Shown one piece after another: positions 44,948 to 57,242 of a stretch of DNA of 64,000 nucleotides (positions are counted from its first letter, which is position 1; each line of letters starts with the position of its first letter). This DNA is from Buxus sempervirens (Eukaryota > Streptophyta > Magnoliopsida > Buxales > Buxaceae): the NCBI GenBank assembly GCA_947561395.2, contig OX387186.1, positions 9,289,888 through 9,353,887 of the forward strand, written 5' to 3'. The notes below the pieces were generated by a model, which ran no database searches, was not told the DNA's origin, and worked only from the letters and a program-made list of their open reading frames with translations. The position numbers were made by a program, and so were the translations under genes.

Positions 44948-46323
44948 AGCTCTCTTCTTTCTTTCTTTTTTGATAAGAAAAAGTCATGGGCACTACAAAG
45001 TTTTTTGCAATCCAAGTAATTGTAATATGCATTCCTAAATTCTCCGTGGGTGAGCCGTTTTGATGGGAACAAAATGCTCTGCTGCCGACCATGCAGCTTA
45101 ACTGCTATGGAGCATCGTAGGGATAGGGTATTTTCAATTAGGAAAATCCTTTAACATTTGAAGGAAAAATTAAAACTTTGCAACCATGAGAGGTGGCTGC
45201 ATCATCACTTACACTGCGTTTGGTATTGCTTTTTGTATATATATATATATATATAATTTAGTAGATAATATTATAAAATAAAGCATTCAATCTGTAATTC
45301 AAAGCTTGTGCCTATCAATTGTCAAAGAAGAAATAGGGAGACTTTCACAATTTCATTTGTATATTATGTTGGTATAGATAATATAAAAAAAATAGTAATA
45401 ATATAGATATGGGACGTAGATTGAGATAAGTTTACAGTAATTCATGTCTTGATTTGTAACATATTACTATTATTTTGACAAGCCTAGCTGGGTTTCATTT
45501 TGCAACTCTACTGATTTTTTTTTTCTTTTGTTGGTGTCGACATAACGTTTAGATATTTCGAAATTAACTACTGAGTAAGAAATGTGATCGTAAGGGTTAA
45601 CCCCTTTCTTGGGTGTTTCTTTTTTTCATTATCTCTCTCCTCTCTCCTCTCATCTTTTCTCTTTTTTTTTTTTTTTTTTTTTGATGAGAAAAAGTTATGT
45701 GCCCTACGAAATTTTTTGAAATCCAAGTAACCGTAATATACATTCCTAAATTCCCCGTGGATGAGCTGTTTTGATGGGAACAAAATGCTCTGCTGCCGAC
45801 CATGCAGCTTAACTGCTATGGAGCATCATAGGGATAGGGTATTTTCGATTAGGAAAATCCAAACTTTGCAACCATGAGATGTGGCAGCATCATCACTTAC
45901 ACTGCGTTTGGTATTGCTTTTTGTGTGTGTGTATATATATATATATAATTTAATAGATAATACTATAAAATAAAGCATTAAGTCAATAATTCAAAGCTTG
46001 TGCCTATCAATTATCAAACAAAAAATAGGGAGACTTTCACAATTTCATTTTTATATTATGTTAGGTATAGATAATATAAAAAAATACTAATAATAATATA
46101 GATATGGGACATAGATTAAGACAAGTTTACAGTAATTCATATCTTGATTTGTAACTTATTGTTATAATTTTGACAAGACCGACTGGGTTTCATTTGGTAA
46201 ATCTGCTCTTTTTTTTTTTTTTTGGTTGGTATCAACATAACGTTTCAATATCTAGAAATTAACTACTGAGCAACAAATGTGATCATAAGGGTGACCCCCT
46301 TCTTGGGTGTTTCTTTTTTACAT

Positions 46324-46359
<36 letters not shown>

Positions 46360-47000
46360 CCCCCCCCCCCTCTTCTCTCTTCTTTTCTTTTCTCTCTCTT
46401 TTTTTTTTTTTTTTTGATAAGAAAAAGTGATGTGCGCTACGAACTTTTTTGGAATCCAAGTAACTATAATATACATTCCTAAATTCTCCAAGGATGAGGG
46501 GTTTTGATGGGAACAAAATGTTTTGCTACCGACCATGCAGCTTAACCGCAATAGATCATTGTAGGGATCGGGTATTTTCGATTAGGAAAATCCTTTTACA
46601 TTTGAAAGAAAAAATAAGAACTTTGCAACCATGAGAGGTGTCAGCATCATCACTTACACTGCGTTTGGTATTGTTTTCTGTGTGTGTGGTATATATATAT
46701 ATATATCTAATTTAATAGATAATACTGTAAAATAAAGCATTTAGTCAAAAATTCAAAGGTTGTGCCTATCAATTGTTAAAGAAGAAATAGGGTGCTTTCA
46801 CAATTTCATCTTTATATTATGGTAAGTATAGATAATATAAAAAAATACTAATAATAATATAGATTTGGGACATATATTGAGACAAGTTTACAATAATTCA
46901 TCTCTTGATTTGTAACTTATTGTTATTATTTTAACAGGCGCGGGCTGGGTTTCATTTGGTAACTCTACTCCTTTTTTTTTTGTTGGTATCAACATAATGT
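44948..47000 (+). repeat. Satellite-like array, block 4
   Basis: Phase marks near 45119, 45833 and 46562 give monomers of about 714 and 729 bp. The (TA)n tracts vary in length between copies, and a TC/C microsatellite lies at 46324-46372. It ends in CAACATAATGT, the target of the next solo LTR. Confidence 0.9.
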
Positions 47001-48988
47001 TGTGAGACATAGAAAATTAATTTAATGACTTCCTAATCATCACATGGGATTCATTAAAACAAGGAGTCACCACCATTCTGTTTAGGTGTGAATGGACACC
47101 AAAACCATCAAATCAAATAAAAGACAGAAATTAGAGTAAAAATAACTCTATTTTAAAATAATAATAAAACAACCAGAGATGGGTAAGGGGATTAGGTTAT
47201 GAACAGGGGAAGGTGTTAGGCACCCCTATTCATCCACACAAAGTGGTTGCCAGGTATTGTTCATGTTAAAAATAAGAAGGCTTGCTTAATAAAGGAAAAA
47301 AACATAAAAGTGACAAAAGTGTATGGTTATTCATATGAATAGCCCGATTAATTCAGAACCATCATTATGATCATACCATTCATAAGGTTTCATGATTGAA
47401 ATAAAATTGAGATAAAATCAAAGAAAACCAATTTGAAGTATAATCTGAAAAACTAGCTTTAGGCTAAACCGTTAAAAGGTTGAAAAACTAGATTGAAATC
47501 TCTTGATGAAAACATTGAAGAATAAAGTTCCGTAGGGTACAAATCTTATCCAGATCTTTCATTAATTGAGAAACAAAAATCCAATCAACCCGTATTGCTG
47601 AAAAAGCATCAAAAGGGGGAGTTCAGACCATAGGATCCTTACCCAAAATTGAAAATAAACCAAAAATCACTTTGGGAAATAAAAGAATAAATCTAAATCA
47701 TCTAGGGTACAGATCTTGGTCCAGGTTTCTCATTAATTAAGAGATCTGAGCCAAATTCACCCATATTGACCAAAAAACATCAAAAGGGGAAAGTTTAGAC
47801 CATAGGATCCTCTCTCCCAGATTAAAACAATTTCAAAAATCATCTCATGAAACCCCAGAGACTATTTTTAGGCTTCTGATTTCAGATCAATCATATAAAT
47901 CATGATAGATTCAAGATCTTAGCCTAATATCACCAAAATCAAGAAAACAGTGCTGTAGGTACAAAAATGGTGAAAAATTCCAACTGTAGGAGAAAAAGAG
48001 GATTTCATGCTATAAACAGCATGGATCCATAGGATTCCTCCAGATTCAAAATAAAACAATTAAAACATGAACAGAGTAGTTAAAGAAACCACATATCACA
48101 GATTACAGCACATAGGGGTCTATCCTACGGATCCACATGTTCTCTTTTCCCCTAGCTCTCTCTTCACGTTTTACGGCTAGAAGGGAGTCTTGAGGTACTT
48201 GGAGGTAGGTTTAGGGACACAAGCACAAACAAGAGGCCTTATTCTACAAAAAAGAGAAAAGAACAGATTATAGGGTTCTATTCTAAGGATCCACTTGTTC
48301 CCCTTTCCCCTAGCTCTCTTTTCACGTTTTACGGCTAGAAAGGAATCTTGAGGTACTTGGAGGTAGGTTTGGGGATACAAATATAAAAAGGCCTTATTCT
48401 ACAAAAATGGAGAAGATTAGACTATTTCTGGAATTAAAAAGAGAAAATAAAAGAGAAAAGAGACTTACCTGGATTGAGGAAGCAGAGGAGCAGGGGTTCC
48501 CTTATTCACTTGGAGCTCTTCAAGCTTCAGATTATTTGCCATTTGCTTGAGGAGAGGCCCTCTATTTATAGGCAAACCCAGGGGCATGGTTGGTCCAAAG
48601 GGATATGCCAAAATCTTCCAGATTAAGTTAAAAAGGATTTAATGTCAATCCATTAAACCACAAAGGATAAACAAGAGGATTCGAATGGATAAACAAGAGA
48701 ATTTGAATCTCCCAGAGAGATATTTGAGTGCAGTAAGGCTCAGAAATCAAAAAAGGATAAATTCGTGCAAAAAACCCGTGCCCGTATATATACTACGGTC
48801 GCGCCCTGCCCGTATTATTAATACGGGCATGCCCAGACCGTATATCAACTGCGGGCATGACCAGACCGTAAATAAAATACGAGCATTACATGTTTGACCA
48901 AATTTTACACTTTATTGACCTGTTTCAAATCCCAATTACATATTTTCAATTATTTTCTCATTTTGTAGTGCAATTTGGGGTGTCTACA
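47001..48988 (-). mobile_element. Reverse solo LTR, Tat type, TSD AATGT (1988 bp)
   Basis: Ends TGTGAGACATAG and GGGGTGTCTACA; flanks AATGT at 46996-47000 and 48989-48993 are identical. On the minus strand it has a 28-bp palindrome array (48780-48884), TATAAATA at about 48570-48563, a CCAG|GTAAG donor near 48470 and a PBS-like TGGTGACTCC at 47072-47063. Two AACGTGAAAAGAG-type repeats (48163 and 48319 regions) match those in the 22716 LTR, so it is a relative of the 20.8 kb element's LTR. Confidence 0.93.
48780..48884 (-). repeat. 28-bp-spaced palindrome array (GCCCGTA theme), four units
   Basis: Units start at 48780, 48808, 48836 and 48864, exactly 28 bp apart. The second unit is a perfect GCCCGTATTATTAATACGGGC-type palindrome, visible at 48808-48828. 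Same position relative to the TATA box as in the 22716 LTR. Confidence 0.93.
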
Positions 48989-50054
48989 AATGTTTAGATA
49001 TTTAGAAATTAACTATTGAGCATGAAACGTGATCGTAAGGGTGACCCCCGTTCTTGGCTTTTCCTTTTTTATCATTCTCTCTCTCCTCTCTTCTCTCTTC
49101 TTTATTTTTTTATAAGAAAAAGTGATGTGCCCTACGAAGTTTTTTGCAATCCAAGTAATTGTATTATACGTTCCTAAATTCTCCGTGGGTGAGCGGTTTT
49201 GATGGGAAAAAAATGCTCTGCTGCCGACCATGCAGCTTAACTGCTACGGAGCATTGTAGGGATAGGGTATTTTTTATTAGGAAAATCCTTTTACATTTGA
49301 AGGAAAAAATAAAAACTTTGCAACCTTGAGATGTGGCAGCATCATCACTTACACTGCGTTTGGTATTGCTTTTTGTATATATATATATATATATATAATT
49401 TAATAGATAATACTATAAAATAAAGCATTCAGTCAATAATTCAAAGCTTGTGCCTATCAATTGTCAAAGAAGAAATAGGGAGACTTTCACATTTTGATTT
49501 TTATATTATGTTAGGCATAGATAATATAAAAAGAAATACTAATAATAATATAGATATGGGACATAGATTGTGACAAGTTTATAGTAATTCTTGTCTTGAT
49601 TTGTAACTTATTGTTATTATTTTGACAGGCCCGACTGGGTTTCATTTGGTAACTCTGCTCTCTCTTTTTTTGGTTGGTATCAACATACTGTTTCGATATC
49701 TAGAAATTAACTACTGAGCAAGAAATGTGAACATAAGGGTGACCCCCTTTCTTGGGTGTTCCTTTTTTTCATTCTCTCTCGCTATCTCTCTCCTCTCTTC
49801 TCTCTTCTTTTCTCCCTTTTTTTTTTATAAGAAAAAGTGATGTGCGCTACAAAGTTTTTTGGAATCCTAGTAACTGTAATATACATTCCTAAATTCTTCG
49901 TAGGTGAGCGGTTTTGATGGGAACAAAATGCTCTGCTGCTGACCATGCAGCTTAACTGTTATGGAGCATTGCATGGATAGGGTATTTTCGCTTAGGAAAA
50001 TCCTTCTACATTTGAAAGAAAAAATAAAACTTTGCAACCATGAGATGTGTCAGC
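48989..50054 (+). repeat. Satellite-like array, block 5
   Basis: Resumes with AATGTTTAGATATTTAG and holds phase marks at about 49259 and 49974. It ends in GTGTCAGC (50047-50054), the 8-bp target of the MITE at 50055. Confidence 0.9.
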
Positions 50055-50771
50055 TAGGGCTGGCAATGGGTCGGATATATATCCGAATTCGATCCGAATC
50101 CGATCCGAAATTGGTGAATCCGATCCGAAATCTAAGATCCGTGGTTCGAATACAGATCTGAAATCTAAGATCCGAAAAAATTCGGATTCAAATACGGATA
50201 TACATATATCCGATCCGAATAGGATCCGACCGAAATCATATATATCCTATACATAAACCCAGAGCAGACATTAGTTAGATTGTAGACCATTTATAAACTA
50301 CAGTTGAACCATTATAACTAAAACCAAAAACCTTTAGAGAACGATTTGTCCTAAATCTAAACTTTCTCTTCTCTTTGTCGCTGCCACCCTTCAGTGACTG
50401 GTACCTGCAAACCCACTTAAAGAACCAATTCCAAGCCCCCTATTTTGCTCTGAAATTCCATTGTCCAGAACAGGCCAGTCGTTTAAAGTTCTGGGGTACT
50501 ATTTTTTTTGCCAGTCACTCAATATCCACTGTTGCGTGGTCCTTCAAATTTGAAATTCAAACCCATTTCTCATTTAAATCCCTCTCTGAGTAGGGTTGGC
50601 AATGAATGGGATATATATCCGAATTCGATCCGAAACCGAAATTGGCGAATTCGAATATAGGATTTAGATCCGTGGTTCGAATACGGATCTAAAATCTAAG
50701 ATCCGAAAAAATTCGGATTCAAATACGAATATACATATATCCGATCCGTATTCGACCGATTGCCACCCCTA
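50055..50771. mobile_element. hAT-type MITE, 8-bp TSD GTGTCAGC (717 bp)
   Basis: Starts TAGGGCTGGCAATGGG and ends GATTGCCACCCCTA, imperfect inverted ends. GTGTCAGC at 50047-50054 and 50772-50779 is a perfect 8-bp TSD, as for hAT elements. Both flanks of the interior are arrays of ATCCGAATTCGATCCGAA-type words. A second end-like TAGGGTTGGCAATGAATGGG occurs at 50593, so the element may be a fusion of two copies. No transposase; interior 50270-50590 is unrecognised. Confidence 0.88.
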
Positions 50772-52248
50772 GTGTCAGCATCATCACTTACACTACGTTT
50801 GGTATTGCTTTTTGTATATATATATAATTTAATAGATAATACTGTAAAATAAAGCATTCAGTCAATAATTCAAAGGTTGTGCCTATCAATTGTCAAAGAA
50901 GAAATAGGGTGCTTTCACAATTTCATTTTTATAGTATGTTAGGTATAGATAATATAAAAAAATACTAATAATAATATAGATATGGGACATAGATTGAGAC
51001 AAGTTTACAATAATTCATGTCTTGATTTGTAACTTAATGTTATTATTTTTACAGGCGCGGGCTGGGTTTCATTTGGTAACTCTACTCTCTCTTTTTTGTT
51101 GGTATCAACATAATGTTTAGATGTCTAGAAATTAACTACTGAGCACGAAACGTGATCTTAAAGGTGAGCCCCTTTCTTGGCTTTTCCTATTTTTTCCATT
51201 CTCTCTCTCTCCTCTCCTCTCTCTTCTTTCTTTTTTTTTCTTTTTGATAAGAAAAGGTCATGGGCGCTACGAAGTTTTTTGCAATCCAAGTAATTGTAAT
51301 ATACATTCCTAAATTCTCCGTGGCTGAGCCATTTTGATGGGAACAAAATGCTCTGCTGCCGACCATGCAGCTTAACTGCTATGGAGCATCGTAGGGATAG
51401 GGTATTTTCGATTAGGAAAATCCTTTTACATTTGAAGGAAAAATAAAAACGTTGCAAGCATGAGATGTGGCAGCATCATCACTTACACTGCGTTTGGTAT
51501 TGTTTTTGTGTACATATATATATGTATATAATTTAATAGATAATACTATAAAATAAAGCATTCAGTCAATAATTCAAAGCTTGTGCCTATCAATTGTCAA
51601 AGAATAAATAGGGAGACTTTCACAATTTCATTTTTATATTATGTTAGGTATAGATAATATAAAAAAAATACTAATAATAATATAGATATGGGACATAGAT
51701 TGAGACAAGTTTACAATAATTCATGTCATGATTTGTAACTTATTGTTATTATTTTGACAGGCGCGGGCTGGTTTTCATTTGGTAACTCTACTCTCTTTTT
51801 TTGGTTGGTATCAACATAATGTTTAGATATCTAGAAATTAACTACTGAGCACAAAACGTGATCGTAAGGGTGACCCCTTTCTCGGCTTTTCCTTTTTTTC
51901 ATTCTCTCTCTCCTCTCATCTCTTTTCTCTCTTCTTTTCTTTCTTTCTTTTATTTATTTATTTTTTTTTTTGATAAGAAAAAGTGATGTGCCCTACGAAG
52001 TTTTTTGCAATCCAAGTAATTGTAATATACATTCCTAAATTTTCCGTGGGTGAGCGGTTTTGATGGGAACAAAATGCTCTGCTGCCAACCATGCAGCTTA
52101 ACGGCTATGGAGCATTGCAGGGATAGGGTATTTTCGATTAGGAAAATCCTTTTACATTTGAAGGAAAAATAAAAACTTTGCAACTGTGAGATGTGGCAAC
52201 ATCATCACTAACACTGTGTTTGTTATTGCTTTTTGGATATATATATAT
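50772..52248 (+). repeat. Satellite-like array, block 6
   Basis: Two monomers phased near 51392 and 52121. It ends in a (TA)n tract at 52239-52248 that serves as target for the next MITE. Confidence 0.9.
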
Positions 52249-53016
52249 TAGGGCTGAAACTCAGTGCGGTTTGGTTTGAGTTGGCCTCAACCCAAGACCA
52301 AACCAAGGTTACTGATGGTCGGCCCAAACCCGAACTGAACCGACCTCGGAACCGAATTACCCAAATTGAAAACCATACCGATTTTTTAAATAGAACCCAT
52401 AACCCAATCCAAACCGATCCGAATTGCAAAATTCGCGTTCGGTTCAGTTTGGTTTGGGTCATTTTTCCATACTTAAAACCTGTTATCAAGAGAAAGATTC
52501 TCACTTTTTCCCAAAAAAAAATTTTAAAAGAATACACAACAATTTTAAAAGATCATCACTTACATGCGATCTAATCCCTTAAGTAGTTCACATGTATACG
52601 TAAGATGGAGCAAAGAGTTTAGAATCCCAAATCATATGTTAATTGTTTTGGATCGTATTTTCAAGCTAATGAATCAATTTAATAATTAACTACAAATATT
52701 TATAAAACTTATTCATTATTTTATAGCTTATAATTTATAAGTTATATTTCATTATTTCAACTTTCTCTATTATATATTATATATATATTATTATTTCGGT
52801 TCGGTTCGGTTTAGTTTTACACTTAGGAAATTCGGTTTGGTTTTAGGTTCAGTTCGGTTAATCCGAGTCTTCAACCCAGAACCGAACCAAACAAATTTGG
52901 TTCTCTATTTTTAGAGCCAAAACCTACCCAAAAACTATATAACCGAAACCAAACCGACCCAAAGTCGGGTTGGTCCAGTTCAGTTTTGGTTTTAACAAAC
53001 CCAAGTTGCCGCCCTA
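52249..53016. mobile_element. hAT-type MITE in a (TA)n tract, TSD ATATATAT (768 bp)
   Basis: Starts TAGGGCTGAAACTCAG and ends AACTTGGG-complement (CCCAAGTTGCCGCCCTA). Flanked by ATATATAT at 52241-52248 and 53017-53024; the low-complexity target makes this TSD weak. Subterminal regions are rich in AACCGAACC/GGTTCGGTT words on both strands, and the centre (52560-52790) is AT-rich. Short ORFs crossing the repeats are not genes. Confidence 0.75.
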
Positions 53017-53609
53017 ATATATATATATATAATTTAATAGATAATACTATAAAATAAAGCACTTAGTCAAGAATTCAAAGCTTGTGCTTATCAATTGTCA
53101 AAGAAGAAATAGGGAGCTTTCACAATTTTATTTTTATATTATGTTAGGTATAGATAATATATACAAAATACTAATAATAATATAGATATGGGACATAGAT
53201 TGAGACAAGTTTACAATAATTCATGTCTTGATTTGTAACTTAATGTTATTATTTTGACAGGACTGGGGGACTATAAAATAAATCATTCAGTCAGTAATTT
53301 AAAGCTTGTGCCTATCAATTGTCAAAGAAGAAATAGGGAGCTTTCCCAATTTCATTTTTGTATTATGTTAGGTATAGATAATATAAAAAAAATACTAATA
53401 ATAATATAGATATGGGACATAGATTGAGACAAGTTTACAATAATTCATGTCTTGATTTGTAACTTATTGTTATTATTTTTACAGGCCCAGGCTAGGTTTC
53501 ATTTGGTAACTCTAGTCTTTTTTTTTTTTTTTTGGTTGGTTTCAACATAATGTTTAGATATCTAGAAATTGACTACTAAGCAAGAAACGTGATCATAAGG
53601 GTGACCCCC
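53017..53609 (+). repeat. Satellite-like array, block 7
   Basis: Resumes in the (TA)n tract and includes another truncated unit joined at about 53269 (GGACTGGGGG/ACTATAAAAT), the junction seen in blocks 1 and 3. It ends at GGGTGACCCCC, the target of the following element. Confidence 0.88.
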
Positions 53610-54278
53610 TGTAGACACCCCAAAATTGCATGATTTTTGATAAATCTGAAGGAGAGAAATATTTTATTTGAATTTTCAATTCTTAGCATTGGGTTTGAGA
53701 TCCTTAACCCATTTGAATCGAAAACCACAAAGGAAAAGGCCCAAATTCAATCTTTTGTGCAAAGTCAAACTTTTTCGGTTGAATTTTGTTGACTTTTGAC
53801 CCCAAAAATGAAATATTTTTTAAGGCAAGATTTCAAGATAATTTTTCCCGGTAATTAGGTTTTTAGCAATGTTATTGCATAAATGAATTTTTTGAGCCTT
53901 TAAATCTTGACAAATACCTTGGTATTAACATGTTGAATCTTTTTACTGAATCTGAAAAACCAGAATTTAGCCTTGAACTAGAAAGTTGACTTTTTTTTTT
54001 ACTTGGAATTTGGGTTTGAAACTATTTTTCATGGATTCAAATGGGGAGGGTGTTTGCTTATTTACATGTAATATCTTAAGTAAATGGAGATTAAAAAATA
54101 CGAGGACATTTACTTAAATGATATTACATGTAAATAAGTATTGCAATTGTGCTAATGTTATTAACATGTGCTGGCTGCATTTTATATGTGGTTTGTGCGT
54201 GACCCCATAGAGTATGTGGTCAAGGCATGACCGCAATATATATGCAATTAAGGCATGACTGCAATATATATGCGGTCA
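53610..54278 (+). repeat. Truncated 5' LTR (669 bp) of the defective element
   Basis: Collinear with 57243-57911, with scattered substitutions. It includes the long stem-loop (54057-54138) and 28-bp palindrome units starting at 54213, 54241 and 54269. The match stops exactly after TGCGGTCA at 54278, and no TATA box or U5 follows. Confidence 0.88.
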
Positions 54279-56318
54279 GCTTTTGCCTTTGAGAACAAGG
54301 GCAGTTTTCGAACTCCCGCGTTCTTTGAAAAGAAACCCCCATAAAAAGAATGCACATTTCCTGAGGATCTTAAGGAGCCTTGTTCTCAAGAAGTGATTTC
54401 AATAAAGGCTCTTTAAAAAGTAAAGAAAAAAAAAAGAGATTTTCCCCTTGAATATTTTTCTAGAAAAAGAAAAAGAAAAAGAAAAAGTTTTCAACAAGGT
54501 CCTTTTTATTTATGAGTCATATCTCCTATTGAATTTCATTAAGTTGAATATGACTTCGAAATTGGGCTCAATTTTGAGACCAAAATCGAAGAAAAAGACA
54601 TTTTATATGAAAATTCAAATCTTTCTAAGTGTCATGAGAAGAATATTCTACAAAATTATGAAATGACCAATTTTATGGCCTTTGAAACCAAAGATGACCC
54701 ACAGTCTTCAACAGAAAATATGGAAGAAGATTTGAAATTTCTTCATTAGAATACATAAAGGATCGCATCACTTGTTGATTCGTTTAAAGCGAAGTTGATA
54801 ATATTATTTGAAGAAATTTTGGGGTTTTGCACTTGAAAATATGGGAGAAGATTTGACCTTGTCATTGGAAATCAAATTGGGCATCATTTGATGGAAAGCA
54901 TCCAAATCCATAAGATTGATCAAAAGGTGAAGAACTTTTTCATAACAGAGGTTCTATTTGAAGAGGCTTTCATCTTAATAGAAGGTGATTTAAAAAAAAA
55001 GAAAAAAAAAAGAAGGAAAAATCCTGAGCCAGTCATGTGGTTCAACTTTACCGACTCTGAAAATTCAAATTTCTCTTAAAATGATAAGAGGCCTTTCTTT
55101 CTTATATCCCCAAAATTTTGAAATCCCTTGTTAGACCCTTTGAGCTTGATAAATTTTTCCAAGTAACATAAACTGAGAATTGTAACCCCACACTGAGGCA
55201 AATTTATTAAGGCAAAAAAAAAAATGAAGGGACAATTATAAGAAAAAAAAGGGGGCATTATTGAAGTTCAAAAGAGATTTTGAAGATGTTTTCAGAAAAG
55301 GGGGCAAAGAAATGAAAAAAGGAAAAAAAAATAAAAAGGAAAAATAAAAAGGAAGAAAGAAGAAAAAGAGATCATCAAATGCTATGGGATATTTGTCTTT
55401 AAAATTGAAGAGAAGAATGGAAAAAGAAGTTCAATACTAGAGAATAAGTTTCAAATGAAGAAATCAAAGTGGGGGAAGAACTTCATTACTGGGAGCAATT
55501 TTGTATTCTAAGGGAAGAAATGCCCTAAAAATTGTAATTTCAGTTAACCCATTTGATCATATGGTATTTGAGCCTTTTATTCCTTTTCTTGCTAAACAAA
55601 CACCAAGCCTTCGTTTCGTCCCATTCATAAGTCCTCTTTTATTAAGAAATTTTGAATTAAGGTAGTTTGGACTACATAGTTGCTGGTGATGAAGGATTAA
55701 AAAAAAAAGGAAAAAAAGAAAAAATGGAGAACATGTTGTGAAAACCCGAAAGGGCATTACATGGCAAATAATCAGCTATCTACAAGAAGGAAATCGTCAG
55801 AGAGGAAAGTCCAGAATTGGCATAGATCTAGGTGAAGTCCTCATGTTAGTGGTTATTTTGAGATACAGTCATTCTTCAAGTGATTGAGGAAAATCTTCTT
55901 TTTAAGACTGAAGCAACATAATCAGAATTATGATATGAAGCATCTATGAACAAATTGATGGCCATCAAAATTGCCATTAGGAAATTGTTGCTGAAGTTTA
56001 AAATGGTCATGGGAATGATTCTAAAGGTTCCGAAGGCTTATTTTGGTCTTTCTTCCTTTTCTAAAATAATCTTCTCATTATTCAACTTGATTTGAATTCT
56101 TTTGGACTATATGCTAATAAGTGATTGGATAATTTTTCAAAAAAATATAAAAACACAAAAAAAAATCAAAAACTATATTTTTGGCCTATGATGAGCATCT
56201 GTCTTTTCATAAAACATTGGTTTTGCAAGCATTATAGAATTCTGAGGCCACTAGTATAAAACATATTTTCTTATTTTTTTCATTTTCATTCTTTTATTAG
56301 GGTTTCTTTTTGGCAAAG

Positions 56319-56368
<50 letters not shown>

Positions 56369-57242
56369 TGTGAGAGAGAGAGAAAGAAGAAAAAAAGAGA
56401 AAAAAAGGATCATCTCTGCTGAGGGGCAAATACTTCTTCAAGCAATCAAAACCGGGGCATGCTCAGTGGTTTTCCCTTTGGGTTTTCATTGAAATAAATT
56501 ACAACATCTGGAAGAAGCAATCAAGCCTTAGTCTTCAGATTTGAAAAAAAAGAAAAAAAAAAGAGAATCTTCGAAGCAATTACATGTTTCCAATTCTTCA
56601 ATCATGAAGAAGGATTTTACTGGGGCAATAAGAAGGCATGAAGAAGAGATCATGGGTAGTAAGGGCATGAGGTTAGATCATCAGATTATGATTCTCAAAT
56701 CCATCAATCAAAAAGAGGGCATTCACTTAAGCAGTTGAAAAGCATGAAGGCAGGTTATGGGCAGCAACGGCACATACATCATTATTGAGAGAGCAAGAAG
56801 ATGAAGAAGCAAAAGCAAGTTGCAGAGTATTCAAGCACAGGTTTGAGCATCACATGGCACCTAGGTATGTCAAATAAAAAAATCAATCAAGAAAATTCAA
56901 TAAAATATTTCCTTCCTTATTGTTGAGCTGTAAAGTGAAAAACATCAAAAGCAATTGAGTTTGCAGAGGTCAATTTTAAATCCATTTTCTTTTCCAAATT
57001 TGCTTATCTAAGATTTCTTTTCATAGCCACGAGAGTTCCAAGAAATCTGAGATAAGGTAAAGATACCACCCCGTCAGATTTCAAGCAAGGGTTTCATTGG
57101 TATCTTCAAATCCATGTTTTTTATCACTCCTTTGTTTGACCAAAGCAAGTTCAATTAATGAGATGTCTTTCAAATGTGCAATTTTGAGTCGTGTTTGTTC
57201 TTTGCTGTTCTTTGTGCTACAACTCCAGCAAAGAGGGGCAGT
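54279..57242 (+). pseudogene. Residual interior of the defective element (linker and 3' region only)
   Basis: From about 54340 to 54780 the sequence parallels the acidic linker of gag-pol (compare TTTTTCTAGAAAAG at 54459 with 30582-30600), but with frameshifts and stops. From about 55090 it parallels the noncoding sequence after pol at 34130. RT, RNase H and integrase are missing between these points. The rest is A/G-rich, with an (AG)n microsatellite at 56318-56364. ORFs of 60-93 codons are lysine-rich or unsupported. A GCAAAGAGGGGCAGT polypurine tract closes it at 57227-57242. Confidence 0.7.
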
